Shown here piece after piece: positions 32,862 through 41,395 of a DNA stretch of 64,000 nt (positions within the stretch are counted from its first letter, which is position 1; each line of letters begins with the position of its first letter). A program made the position numbers and the translations under genes. The stretch is from an uncultured Eubacteriales bacterium (lineage in GTDB: Bacteria > Bacillota > Clostridia > Christensenellales > CAG-138). The notes beneath the pieces were generated by a model. The model searched no databases. It saw only the letters and a program-made list of their open reading frames with translations, and was not told the DNA's origin. The DNA lies in assembly GCA_900546845.1 (NCBI GenBank), contig UREK01000005.1, positions 23,435 through 87,434 of the forward strand, in the 5' to 3' direction.

Positions 32862-35152
32862 AGGTGGCGGAACATATCGGCTTTTGCTTTGGCGTGCGCC
32901 GGGCGATCGAAATGGCGGAGCAGGCTGCCGCCGCGCATGGAAAAGTGTATACCTTTGGCGCGTTGATCCACAACGCCGCGGTTGTGAGGCGGCTTACAGA
33001 TGAGGGCGTTATTACGGCGGAATCGCTTCAGGAGATTCCACCGGGTTCCCATGTGGTAATCCGGTCGCATGGCGTGCCGCCGGAAACCTATTCGGCATGT
33101 GTGGCGCGTGGGCTTAGCATAATTGATGCGACCTGCCCGTTTGTGCAGCGAATCCATGAGATCGCTCTGGAGGAGACCCGCGCTGGGCGCTGTGTGATGA
33201 TCGTGGGTGATCCGGAGCACCCGGAGTGCATCGGCATCAATGGCTGCTGCGGAGGGAATGCGTGCTTTGTCCGTAAACCGGGGGACGTACTGGCGCTCTC
33301 TGAAGCAGAAGCGGTTTCCCTGCTCGCACAGACGACGACCTCCGTTTCCCTGTTTGAGGCAGCGGAGGAGCTGGCTCGGAAACGCTACGTGGATCTATGC
33401 GTATTCCGCACCATATGCAGCACCACAGAGGCGCGCCAAAAAGAGGCGGAAGAATTGAGCAAAACGTGTACCCGGATGATCGTGATCGGGGATGAAAATA
33501 GCTCAAACACGCAGAAATTGCTTTCCGTTTGCAAAAAACATTGTAAACAGTTGCAATCAATCGCAAAACATAGCGAACTTTCACTTGAAAAAATCCATGT
33601 GAATGATATAATAGGTATTGTTTCAGGCGCTTCCGCGCCGGATTGGATAATTAGGGAGGTTATAACTAGGATGAGCGAACTGGAAAAGACGATGGCTGAG
33701 AATCCCGTAGAAAACAGTGAGGTAAAAACGGAAGCAACAGCTACCGTCGAAGAGCCCGCCGTGGCGGCCCCCACTGAGGAGACTGCTGTGGAGACTGCAA
33801 CCGAACAGAACGAGAACACAGATCCCAACTTTGCAGAAGCGTTCGAAAAGACCCTTGTCAGGATTCGGAATGGTCAGATCCTGACCGGATCGGTTGTGCA
33901 AATTGTGGATGGTGAAGTGTGCGTGAACATCGGTTATAAGTCTGATGGGTTCATTCCTCGTAGCGAGTTTTCGGCCGATGCGGATGTAAATCCCGCAGAC
34001 GTGGTAAATGTCGGTGACCAGATCGAGGTGGAAGTCCTCAAGGTCAACGACGGCGAAGGCAACGTTCTGCTTTCCCGCAAGAACGTTGAAAGCAAGAAGA
34101 TGTGGGACAACCTTGTTCAGGATGAGAATATTCAGGATAAAGTATTCGAAGGCGTTGGCAAGGAAGTTGTTAAAGGCGGCCTGATCGCTACGATCGACGG
34201 CGTGCGCGCGTTCATCCCCGCATCCCAGCTTTCCACCAAGTATATCGAGAACATCAGCGAATTCGTAGGCCAGCCCATCAAGCTCAAGGTCATCGAGGTC
34301 GATAAAGCCCGCAAGCGCATTGTCGCTTCTCACAAGGCAGTGATGCTGGCAGAAGCGGAAGAAGCGCGCAAGCAGAAGTGGGCTCAGCTTGAGGTTGGCG
34401 CGAAGGTCAAGGGCGTTGTACGCAGGATCACCGATTTCGGTGCGTTCGTTGACATCGGCGGCATCGATGGCCTTGTCCATGTGACGGATGTTGCGTGGGG
34501 ACGCGTAAAGCATCCTTCCGATGTGCTTTCCATTGGCCAAGAGATCGAAGTCCTGATCCGCGATGTGGATGTAGAGCGCCAGCGCGTTTCCCTTGGATAT
34601 AAGCAGCTTCAGCCTAAGCCTTGGACGATGGCCGACCAGAAGTATCCCGTCGGCACGATCGTGGAAGGCAAAGTCGTGCGAATCGTCCCCTTTGGCGCGT
34701 TTGTGGCGCTTGAGCCGACGATTGATGGCCTTATCCATATCTCGCAGGTTGGCGTAAAGCGCATTGTGAAGGTGGAAGATGAAATCAACGTAGGAGACAT
34801 TGTGCGTTGCAAGGTGCTCGATGTTAACCCTGAGGCGAAGCGCATCAGCCTGAGCCGCCGCGAGGTTATCCTGGAGGAGAACCCTGAGATCGCAGAAGAG
34901 CTCGCCAAGGAAAAGGCGGAACGCGAGCGCATCGCAGCAGAGCGTGCGGAGCAGCGTGCAGCGGCTTCCGAGTCTGCCCGCCAGCCGCAGCAGAACCGTT
35001 CCGAGCGCCGCGAGCGTCCGGAGCGCAGTGAGCGCCGTGAGCGTCCGCGCCGTGAGGATGCGGATTACGATTTGCCGCCGGTTCAGTCTGCAACGACCTC
35101 CCTTGCGGATCTGTTTGCTGGCTTCACCGCAAGCAACGATGAAGAAAAGTAA
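32852..35152 (+). CDS. ispH: Bifunctional IspH (HMBPP reductase) - ribosomal protein S1 fusion
   Basis: 766 residues in one uninterrupted frame. Residues 1-280 are IspH, the last MEP-pathway enzyme, with the three [4Fe-4S] cysteines C12 (FCFGVRRA), C95 (DATCPFVQ) and C189 (ICSTTEAR). A low-complexity acidic linker (about 281-325) leads to four S1/OB domains, e.g. GVVRRITDFGAFVDIGGIDG and GKVVRIVPFGAFVALEPT, then an Arg/Glu-rich tail. Such fusions are known in Clostridia. Start is TTG 32852, seven bases after GGAGG. A promoter and ribosome-binding site inside the gene may give free S1 (see separate entries). Confidence 0.93.
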   Translation: MRIKVAEHIGFCFGVRRAIEMAEQAAAAHGKVYTFGALIHNAAVVRRLTDEGVITAESLQEIPPGSHVVIRSHGVPPETYSACVARGLSIIDATCPFVQRIHEIALEETRAGRCVMIVGDPEHPECIGINGCCGGNACFVRKPGDVLALSEAEAVSLLAQTTTSVSLFEAAEELARKRYVDLCVFRTICSTTEARQKEAEELSKTCTRMIVIGDENSSNTQKLLSVCKKHCKQLQSIAKHSELSLEKIHVNDIIGIVSGASAPDWIIREVITRMSELEKTMAENPVENSEVKTEATATVEEPAVAAPTEETAVETATEQNENTDPNFAEAFEKTLVRIRNGQILTGSVVQIVDGEVCVNIGYKSDGFIPRSEFSADADVNPADVVNVGDQIEVEVLKVNDGEGNVLLSRKNVESKKMWDNLVQDENIQDKVFEGVGKEVVKGGLIATIDGVRAFIPASQLSTKYIENISEFVGQPIKLKVIEVDKARKRIVASHKAVMLAEAEEARKQKWAQLEVGAKVKGVVRRITDFGAFVDIGGIDGLVHVTDVAWGRVKHPSDVLSIGQEIEVLIRDVDVERQRVSLGYKQLQPKPWTMADQKYPVGTIVEGKVVRIVPFGAFVALEPTIDGLIHISQVGVKRIVKVEDEINVGDIVRCKVLDVNPEAKRISLSRREVILEENPEIAEELAKEKAERERIAAERAEQRAAASESARQPQQNRSERRERPERSERRERPRREDADYDLPPVQSATTSLADLFAGFTASNDEEK
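33585..33612 (+). promoter_or_regulatory. Candidate internal promoter within ispH-rpsA
   Basis: TTGAAA (33585-33590), 16 bases, TATAAT (33607-33612) lies in the last part of the IspH-coding region, 59 bases before an in-frame ATG at 33671. Both hexamers are near or at consensus, in a locally AT-rich stretch. Confidence 0.5.
33653..33673 (+). promoter_or_regulatory. Candidate internal ribosome-binding site and start for S1
   Basis: AGGGAGG (33653-33659) precedes ATG 33671, which is in frame with the fusion (codon 274) and begins MSELEKTMAENP, exactly at the IspH-S1 boundary. Initiation here would give a separate 493-residue S1 protein. Confidence 0.5.
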
Positions 35153-35175
35153 ATTTAACTAAAATTTCAACAACG

Positions 35176-35207
35176 GGGCTGTCCTTCATGGGCGGCCCTG
35201 GCTTTTT
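35176..35207 (+). terminator. Rho-independent terminator after ispH-rpsA
   Basis: GGGCTGTCC (35176-35184) pairs with GGGCGGCCC (35190-35198) using two G-U pairs, then a T run at 35203-35207. Confidence 0.75.
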
Positions 35208-35229
35208 ATATATAAACAAGGAAGGGAGG

Positions 35230-35517
35230 ATGATAGTTAGGCAGGATCCTGTAAAGCAGGCTCAGTTGAGGCTTTTCCACAAACCAGCGGAACGCGACGC
35301 TCTATGTGCAGCCAAACGCGGAATCGGCTTGCAAATAGCTAGGCAAGCGGGATCTGAAACTTTCGGAAGCCATGTTTCATGCTACGGAGCAGAAATATGG
35401 CCTAAACTCAAGGGAAGGAAAGAGGAGGTCCCATATTCCAACTATCTGCGAATCGACAATACTGTGCTTGCGCCGCAGACCGTCGCCGCAATCATTGCAG
35501 AACGTTTTCAATTATGA
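35230..35517 (+). CDS. Orphan ORF, possibly a 3' fragment of a kinase-like gene
   Basis: A 95-residue open frame from ATG 35230 (open upstream to 35188) that I do not recognise. The stretch WPKLKGRKEEVPYSNYLRID, then NTVLAPQTVAAIIAERF, reads like the C-terminal end of a small nucleotide kinase or zeta-toxin-type ATPase: an Asn-Thr followed by an Ala-rich final helix. No P-loop is present upstream and the GGGAGG abuts the ATG with no spacing, so expression is doubtful. It sits between two housekeeping units, consistent with a decayed gene. Confidence 0.3.
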   Translation: MIVRQDPVKQAQLRLFHKPAERDALCAAKRGIGLQIARQAGSETFGSHVSCYGAEIWPKLKGRKEEVPYSNYLRIDNTVLAPQTVAAIIAERFQL

Positions 35518-35602
35518 GGAAAACTTTGTCGGAATCACGCTTTCTATGGGAGTGAAACCTCTGGAGGCGCTTTTTATGCTTTCAACAGAACGGAAAATAT
35601 AG

Positions 35603-35608
35603 TATAAT
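35603..35608 (+). promoter_or_regulatory. -10 element of the ftsK promoter
   Basis: A perfect TATAAT 32 bases before the ftsK start; the best -35 candidate (TTTCAA near 35580) is weak. The region 35518-35600 shows nothing else I recognise. Confidence 0.45.
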
Positions 35609-35640
35609 ATTATTCGTATGGCGCTATGAGGTGATGAAAG

Positions 35641-38202
35641 ATGGCAACCAAAAAGAAAACCACAAAACGGAATAGGAAGGCTGAAGAGCAGAACAGAAGG
35701 GAGGTCTTCGGGATCTGCTTCATTGCGCTTGGCCTCTTTTTAGGCGCAAGCCTGTATTCCGACGCGGTTGGTTTGGTTGGGAAAGCAATCAGCGCGTTTT
35801 TCTTCGGTATTTTTGGTTTGGCTGGCTATGCTGTACCGGCTGTGGTTGTGGTGCTCGGTGTGCTGTCTATTATCTTTTCAGAAAATGCTGTGCGGCCCGC
35901 AACGTTTTTTCTTGTCCTTTTGAGCGTTGCTTCCTTGTTGACACTGCTTCATATTGAGGCGCGGCCTGCTATTGAGGGTGTGCGCTTTCTGGAATATTAT
36001 AAGGACGCATATGAATTTGGGACGGCATACCAAGCAGGCGGCGGTATGCTGGGTGCGCTGCTTGCGTATCCCTCCTTGTTGTTGATCGGCAAAGTGGGTT
36101 CTTATATCCTGTTCATTGCCTGCATTCTTGTATCGTTTTTGCTGCTGACGAAGCTTTCCATCAAGCATGCGGGAGAAAAGCTCGGAGAGACGATTAAAAC
36201 AGGCGTTGACCACATGGCGGCGCAGCGTGAACAGCGCAAAGCGGAGCTTTATACAGAGACCCTTGCGCCGCAGCCTACGGTAAAACGGAGCAAAGCCGCG
36301 CCGGCCAAGATGGCTGCCGTTACGCAGGAACGGCCGTCCAAGCAGAAACGCAAGGCGCCCGTGCGGGAAGCGGAGATATTCACGATAGAGCCCGAAACGA
36401 GCCCGGCGGGCAGCCCGAACGCAGTACGCAACGCAGATGGTGAGCTTGCATTTATGCCGACGAGCGGCACGATCGAGCGCAGAAAGAAAAAGCAGGATGT
36501 TCCGCTGCGGGATGAGCAGGGCGACTTTGTCTTCCAGGGATTGGACGAGCCATTGGAAGACGGCAGCTATTTTACGGCCGAATATATCCCGCCGGTGCCA
36601 GAGGAAGCGCGCGTCTCCCGCATTTCGGATCGCGCGCCGGCAGCGGAAGAAAAAACGCCCGCGCCGGTAGTTGCGCGTGCCCCTCAAGCGGCTGCTGATG
36701 CGGCACAGCCTGCGGAGGTGGAAAGCATCGATTCCAGTGCGCCGGTCATCGAATACCAACGGCCGCCGTTCACGCTGCTCAACAGCCCGAACCCGCATTA
36801 TGCGGCCGGAACGGAATCCCCGCAGGAAAAGGGAAAGCTGCTGGTGGAAACGCTTGCGAGCTTTAACATCAGCGCGCGCATCATCAACATCAGCGTCGGC
36901 CCCGTAATCACGCGCTTCGAGCTGCAGCCTGCGCAGGGCGTCCGCGTAAACCGGATTACGACGCTTTCACAGGACATCGCGCTTGCACTTGCTGCGCCGC
37001 GCGTGCGCATTGAGGCGCCTATCCCAGGGAAAGCGGCTATCGGCATCGAAATCCCGAACAAGAGCACCGCACCTGTATTGCTGCGGGAGGTCGTGGAATC
37101 CAAGGAATTTATGGCGGCAAAATCGCCGATTGCGTTCGCGCTCGGCAAGGACATTGCGGGCAAGGTGATGTTCGCGGATCTCGACCGCATGCCGCACCTT
37201 TTGATTGCGGGCTCCACCGGTTCTGGCAAAAGCGTCTGCATCAACGACATTATCATCAGCATGGTCTATAAATCCGCGCCGAGCGATGTGCGGATGATCC
37301 TCATTGACCCCAAAGTGGTCGAAATGAAGGTCTTTTCCACATTGCCGCACCTGCTGCTGCCCGTTGTGACCGACCCAAAAAAGGCGGCGGGCGCGCTCAA
37401 GTGGGCAGTGCTCGAAATGGAGCAGCGTTACCAAAAGATGGCGCAAAAGAACGCGCGTGGGTTGGATCGCTATAATTCCCTTGTGGAAGAGGCGGAACGC
37501 CTTCCGCGCATCGTGATCGTGATCGACGAGCTTGCCGACCTCATGATGGTCGCTGCGAAGGACGTGGAAGAATCGATCTGCCGCATCGCGCAGTTAGGCC
37601 GCGCATCCGGCATTCACCTGATCGTCGCCACACAGCGCCCGTCCACGGACATCATCACGGGTCTTATTAAAGCAAACATTCCCTCGCGCATCGCGTTTAT
37701 GGTTTCCTCGGCGGTAGATTCGCGCGTCATCATGGATGAGAGCGGCGCGGAGAAGCTGCTTGGCAAGGGTGATATGCTCTTCCATGCGAACGGCGCAAAC
37801 AAGCCTGTGCGCGCGCAGGCCGCTTTTGTTTCGGATGAAGAGGTAGAGCGCGTGATGGACTTTTTCGGCGAAAACGAGGCAACGCCGCCGGTACAGGAAA
37901 GCGCGTTTGAGGATTTAACTTCCGGCGCGGCCACAGGCGCCCAAGGGAACGGGAAGCAGGAGGACGAGCTTCTGCCGGAGGCCGTGAAGATCGTGCTTGA
38001 CAGCGGCCAGGCTTCTATCTCAATGATTCAGCGCCGCCTGCGCGTGGGCTATGCACGCGCAGCGCGGCTGATCGACATCATGGAGCAGATGAAGATCGTG
38101 AGCGGCTTCGACGGCAGCAAGCCGCGAAAACTCCTGATCGACCATGCGGAGTACAATCGCATGTTTGGTACTGGAAACGAAATGGAGGGGGACGAGGCAT
38201 GA
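35641..38202 (+). CDS. DNA translocase FtsK/SpoIIIE
   Basis: 853 residues. A basic N-terminus, four transmembrane helices (about 24-45, 52-75, 83-100, 140-165) and a long variable linker (to ~375) precede the RecA-like motor with Walker A in LIAGSTGSGKSVCIND and Walker B in IVIVIDELADLMMVA. The C-terminal gamma winged helix (about 790-845, SISMIQRRLRVGYARAARL) reads KOPS/SRS-type DNA motifs. It pumps chromosomal DNA through the septum, including into the forespore. Start ATG 35641 after GAGGTGATGAAAG. It overlaps rimO by four bases. Confidence 0.94.
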   Translation: MATKKKTTKRNRKAEEQNRREVFGICFIALGLFLGASLYSDAVGLVGKAISAFFFGIFGLAGYAVPAVVVVLGVLSIIFSENAVRPATFFLVLLSVASLLTLLHIEARPAIEGVRFLEYYKDAYEFGTAYQAGGGMLGALLAYPSLLLIGKVGSYILFIACILVSFLLLTKLSIKHAGEKLGETIKTGVDHMAAQREQRKAELYTETLAPQPTVKRSKAAPAKMAAVTQERPSKQKRKAPVREAEIFTIEPETSPAGSPNAVRNADGELAFMPTSGTIERRKKKQDVPLRDEQGDFVFQGLDEPLEDGSYFTAEYIPPVPEEARVSRISDRAPAAEEKTPAPVVARAPQAAADAAQPAEVESIDSSAPVIEYQRPPFTLLNSPNPHYAAGTESPQEKGKLLVETLASFNISARIINISVGPVITRFELQPAQGVRVNRITTLSQDIALALAAPRVRIEAPIPGKAAIGIEIPNKSTAPVLLREVVESKEFMAAKSPIAFALGKDIAGKVMFADLDRMPHLLIAGSTGSGKSVCINDIIISMVYKSAPSDVRMILIDPKVVEMKVFSTLPHLLLPVVTDPKKAAGALKWAVLEMEQRYQKMAQKNARGLDRYNSLVEEAERLPRIVIVIDELADLMMVAAKDVEESICRIAQLGRASGIHLIVATQRPSTDIITGLIKANIPSRIAFMVSSAVDSRVIMDESGAEKLLGKGDMLFHANGANKPVRAQAAFVSDEEVERVMDFFGENEATPPVQESAFEDLTSGAATGAQGNGKQEDELLPEAVKIVLDSGQASISMIQRRLRVGYARAARLIDIMEQMKIVSGFDGSKPRKLLIDHAEYNRMFGTGNEMEGDEA

Positions 38203-39503
38203 GCACAGTCGGCGTTATTTCGCTTGGTTGTTCTAAAAACCGCGTGGATTCCGAGCGCATCCTCGGCTGCTTTGCGGACGCGGGGTTCGTGATCACGGCG
38301 AATCCGGAGGAAGCCGAAGTGCTTCTTGTGAACACCTGCGGCTTCATTACACCTGCGAAGGAGGAATCCATCAACACGACGCTTGAGATGGCACAATACA
38401 AGGAGCATGGCTGCTGCAAGCTGCTTGTCATGACCGGCTGCCTGAGCCAGCGCTACCGCGCAGAGCTCGAAGAGGAGATGCCGGAGGTCGACCTCTTCTG
38501 GGGCGTGCGCGAACCAGAGCTGCTCGTGCGCCGCGTTTGCGCGATGTTGGGCTTGCTGCCTGTGGATTGCGCGATGCGTGGACAGCGCATTTTAACTACG
38601 CCCGCTTACAGCGCGTACCTGCGCATTGCGGATGGGTGCGACAACCGCTGCACGTACTGCGCGATCCCGCTGATCCGTGGCGGGCGAAAGAGCGTTCCCA
38701 TGGAGGCGCTGCTTACAGAGGCGCGTACACTTGCAGAAAGCGGCGTGACGGAGTTGACGCTGATCGCACAGGATACCTCTGCATACGGCACGGAGCTTTA
38801 TGGCAAACCGATGCTCGCGGAGCTTTTGCGCGCGCTTTGCAACATAGATGGCTTCAAATGGATCCGCGTCCTTTATGCATATCCGAACACCGTAACCGAG
38901 GCGCTGATCGATACCATGCTTTCCAACGACAAAATCGTCAAGTACATTGATATGCCGATCCAGCACATTGCGCCGCGTCTCCTGACGGATATGAACCGCC
39001 ATGGCACGCGTGAACACATTGAGCACATGGTGGAATATATCCGTAAAGCTTCGGATGATTTTATCCTGCGCACGACGGTGATGCTCGGCTTCCCTGGAGA
39101 GACGGAAAAGGAATTTGGGCAATTGGCCGAATTTTTACAAAATCACCCGTTTGACAGGGTGGGAGCGTTCACCTTCTCTCCGGAGGACGGCACTCCTGCA
39201 GCATTGATGGACGGGCAGTTGGACGAAACGGTAAAGCAAAGGCGCTTAGACGCAATTATGCAGGCGCAGCAGCGCATTTCACTCGCGCGCAACCAAAGAC
39301 GCGTCGGCCAGGAAGAAACCGTTCTTGTGGAGCGCATTGCGGGCGACGTAGCGTTTGGCCGCAGCTATGCGGAAGCGCCCGATGTAGACGGCCTTATCGC
39401 CGTTTGCGGCGCGACGCATGCGGGCCTTGCGCCTGGCATGTTCGTGAAGGCCAAACTGACGCATGCGGACGCATACGATTTGAAAGGAGAACTCTTGCGA
39501 TGA
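38199..39503 (+). CDS. rimO: Ribosomal protein S12 methylthiotransferase RimO
   Basis: 434 residues. N-terminal UPF0004 domain with cluster Cys in SLGCSKNRVDSE, VNTCGFITPAKEES and MTGCLSQRY; radical SAM motif CxxxCxxC in ADGCDNRCTYCAIPLIRGG; C-terminal TRAM domain (about 370-432). RimO methylthiolates an Asp of ribosomal protein S12; the sequence CAIPLIRGGRKS fits RimO rather than MiaB, whose gene is at 46311. It overlaps ftsK and pgsA by four bases each, so the genes form one operon. Confidence 0.95.
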   Translation: MSTVGVISLGCSKNRVDSERILGCFADAGFVITANPEEAEVLLVNTCGFITPAKEESINTTLEMAQYKEHGCCKLLVMTGCLSQRYRAELEEEMPEVDLFWGVREPELLVRRVCAMLGLLPVDCAMRGQRILTTPAYSAYLRIADGCDNRCTYCAIPLIRGGRKSVPMEALLTEARTLAESGVTELTLIAQDTSAYGTELYGKPMLAELLRALCNIDGFKWIRVLYAYPNTVTEALIDTMLSNDKIVKYIDMPIQHIAPRLLTDMNRHGTREHIEHMVEYIRKASDDFILRTTVMLGFPGETEKEFGQLAEFLQNHPFDRVGAFTFSPEDGTPAALMDGQLDETVKQRRLDAIMQAQQRISLARNQRRVGQEETVLVERIAGDVAFGRSYAEAPDVDGLIAVCGATHAGLAPGMFVKAKLTHADAYDLKGELLR

Positions 39504-40039
39504 ATTTGCCAAATAAGCTGACAATTTTACGTATTATTCTGGTCCCTGTATTCGTAGCGTGCTTCTATCTCCCCGTGGCAGGCGCGATGTACATTGCGGC
39601 GGCCGTGTTTGTGATCGCATATTTCACGGATATGCTGGATGGGCATATCGCGCGCAAATATAACCTCATCACGGATTTCGGAAAGCTGATGGATCCGATG
39701 GCAGATAAGCTCCTGACTGCCGCTGCCATGATCATGCTGACTGCGTATGGCCTTTGCTCGCCGGTCGCCACATTCCTGACCATCGGCCGGGAGCTTGTCA
39801 TCAGCGCGTTCCGTCTTGTTTCCGCGATGCAGGGCGTCGTGATTGCAGCGGGCAAGATCGGAAAGCTCAAGACGCTTACGCAATTTATCGGCATCGTTTT
39901 GATCCTCCTTGGGAATCCTGTGTTCAACCGGATCGGCGTGCCGTTTGACCAGATCGTGATCTGGATCTCCGTTGTACTTGCGGTTTGGTCCTGCGTCGAC
40001 TACATTGTGAAAAACCTTAAGGCATTGAAATTCGACTGA
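39500..40039 (+). CDS. pgsA: CDP-diacylglycerol-glycerol-3-phosphate 3-phosphatidyltransferase
   Basis: 179 residues, several transmembrane helices. The CDP-alcohol phosphotransferase motif DG-x2-AR-x8-G-x3-D-x3-D is complete in MLDGHIARKYNLITDFGKLM followed by DPMADK. It makes phosphatidylglycerophosphate for anionic phospholipids. Start ATG 39500 lies 12 bases after GAAAGGAGA and overlaps the rimO stop. cinA follows after 35 bases, the standard rimO-pgsA-cinA-recA order. Confidence 0.95.
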   Translation: MNLPNKLTILRIILVPVFVACFYLPVAGAMYIAAAVFVIAYFTDMLDGHIARKYNLITDFGKLMDPMADKLLTAAAMIMLTAYGLCSPVATFLTIGRELVISAFRLVSAMQGVVIAAGKIGKLKTLTQFIGIVLILLGNPVFNRIGVPFDQIVIWISVVLAVWSCVDYIVKNLKALKFD

Positions 40040-40074
40040 TGCAATCAATGCTACGCATTTGAAAGGCGATACGT

Positions 40075-41322
40075 ATGATAGCTGAAATCCTTTCCGTCGG
40101 CACGGAACTGCTGATGGGCAATATCGTAAACACGAACGCACAGTACATATCCCAGAAGCTGTGTGATCTCGGTGTCAACTGCTATTTTCAAACCACGGTG
40201 GGCGACAATCATGACCGTCTTGTGGCAGCGGTAGAGACTGCGCTTTCCCGCGCGGATATCCTCATCCTGACGGGGGGCCTCGGCCCCACGGCGGACGATT
40301 TGACCAAAGAAACGATCGCGGACGCATTCGGGCGGGAACTCGTGCTCGACCCGGCGTCCGAACAGCACATCCACGCGCGTTTCGCACGCATGGGGCGGGA
40401 GATGACGCCCAATAACCTGAAGCAGGCGATGTTCCCGCGCGGCAGCATCATCCTGCCCAACCCCAATGGCACCGCGCCAGGCTGCATCGTGGAGGAAGAG
40501 GAAAAGGCAGCGATCCTGCTTCCGGGCCCGCCCAAGGAGATGGCGCCCATGTTCGATGCGTCGGTGATGCCATATTTGGAAAAGCGCAGCGGCCATATGC
40601 TGTTTTCCCATGTTGTGCGCGTGTTCGGCATGGGCGAATCCGAAGCGGAGTACCGCCTGCGTACACTGATGGAGCGCCAGTCGAACCCGACAATCGCACC
40701 CTATGCCCTCTCCGGCGAGATGAAACTGCGCGTCACCGCACGCTGCAAAAGCGCGGAGGAAGGCGAGCGGATGATGGCGCCGCTGATTGATGAGATCAAG
40801 GAAACGCTTGGGAGCGTCGTCTATTCTATCGATGACCAGGAACTGCATGAGGTCTGCGCGGCGCTGCTCAGGGAGCACGGCGCAACGCTTGCTGTGGCAG
40901 AGAGCTGTACCGGCGGCATGATCGCCTCGAAACTTGTATCCGTGCCAGGGATTTCCGCGCATTTCATCGAGGGAGCTGTTACGTATTCCAACGATGCGAA
41001 GATCCGCCGCCTTGGCGTGCGGCCGGAAACGCTTGCCGCGCACACGGCTGTAAGCGCCGAGACAGCCCGCGAAATGGCGGAAGGGATCCGGCGTACTTCC
41101 GGCGCGAGTCTAGGCGTTGCAACAACTGGCATTGCTGGACCAGACGGCGGAACAGTGGAGCAGCCGGTCGGACTTGTCTATATTGCCCTTGCGAGCGAAA
41201 GCGGGACTGCTGTGCAGGAACTGCGCCTGACGGGCAGCCGGGAACGCATCCGCAATGCGGCGAGCCTGCATGCGCTCAATTTGATCCGACGTCATTTTTT
41301 TGGTGATTTTGCAAATAGCTGA
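40075..41322 (+). CDS. cinA: CinA family protein (NMN deamidase / competence-damage inducible)
   Basis: 415 residues with both domains: N-terminal MoaB/MogA-like (AEILSVGTELLMGNIVNTNA, LILTGGLGPTADDLTKE, LLPGPPKEMAPMF) and C-terminal CinA domain (LAVAESCTGGMIASKLVSVPG, TTGIAGPDGGTVEQPVGLVY). The C-terminal domain deamidates nicotinamide mononucleotide in other bacteria. recA follows, the usual pair. Start after GAAAGGCGATACGT. Confidence 0.94.
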   Translation: MIAEILSVGTELLMGNIVNTNAQYISQKLCDLGVNCYFQTTVGDNHDRLVAAVETALSRADILILTGGLGPTADDLTKETIADAFGRELVLDPASEQHIHARFARMGREMTPNNLKQAMFPRGSIILPNPNGTAPGCIVEEEEKAAILLPGPPKEMAPMFDASVMPYLEKRSGHMLFSHVVRVFGMGESEAEYRLRTLMERQSNPTIAPYALSGEMKLRVTARCKSAEEGERMMAPLIDEIKETLGSVVYSIDDQELHEVCAALLREHGATLAVAESCTGGMIASKLVSVPGISAHFIEGAVTYSNDAKIRRLGVRPETLAAHTAVSAETAREMAEGIRRTSGASLGVATTGIAGPDGGTVEQPVGLVYIALASESGTAVQELRLTGSRERIRNAASLHALNLIRRHFFGDFANS

Positions 41323-41333
41323 TGCAAAAAATA

Positions 41334-41347
41334 CGAACACATGTTAG
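41334..41347 (+). promoter_or_regulatory. LexA (DinR/SOS) box upstream of recA
   Basis: CGAACACATGTTAG matches the Gram-positive SOS operator CGAAC-N4-GTTCG at 12 of 14 positions, with both half-sites GAAC/GTT intact. It overlaps a candidate -10 element TAGAAT (41345-41350) and lies 49 bases before the recA start. lexA itself is in this window at 55225-55845. Confidence 0.8.
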
Positions 41348-41395
41348 AATGACGATAGTGCATTGATTTTATAAAAAAGGATGGTACCGCCCGCT

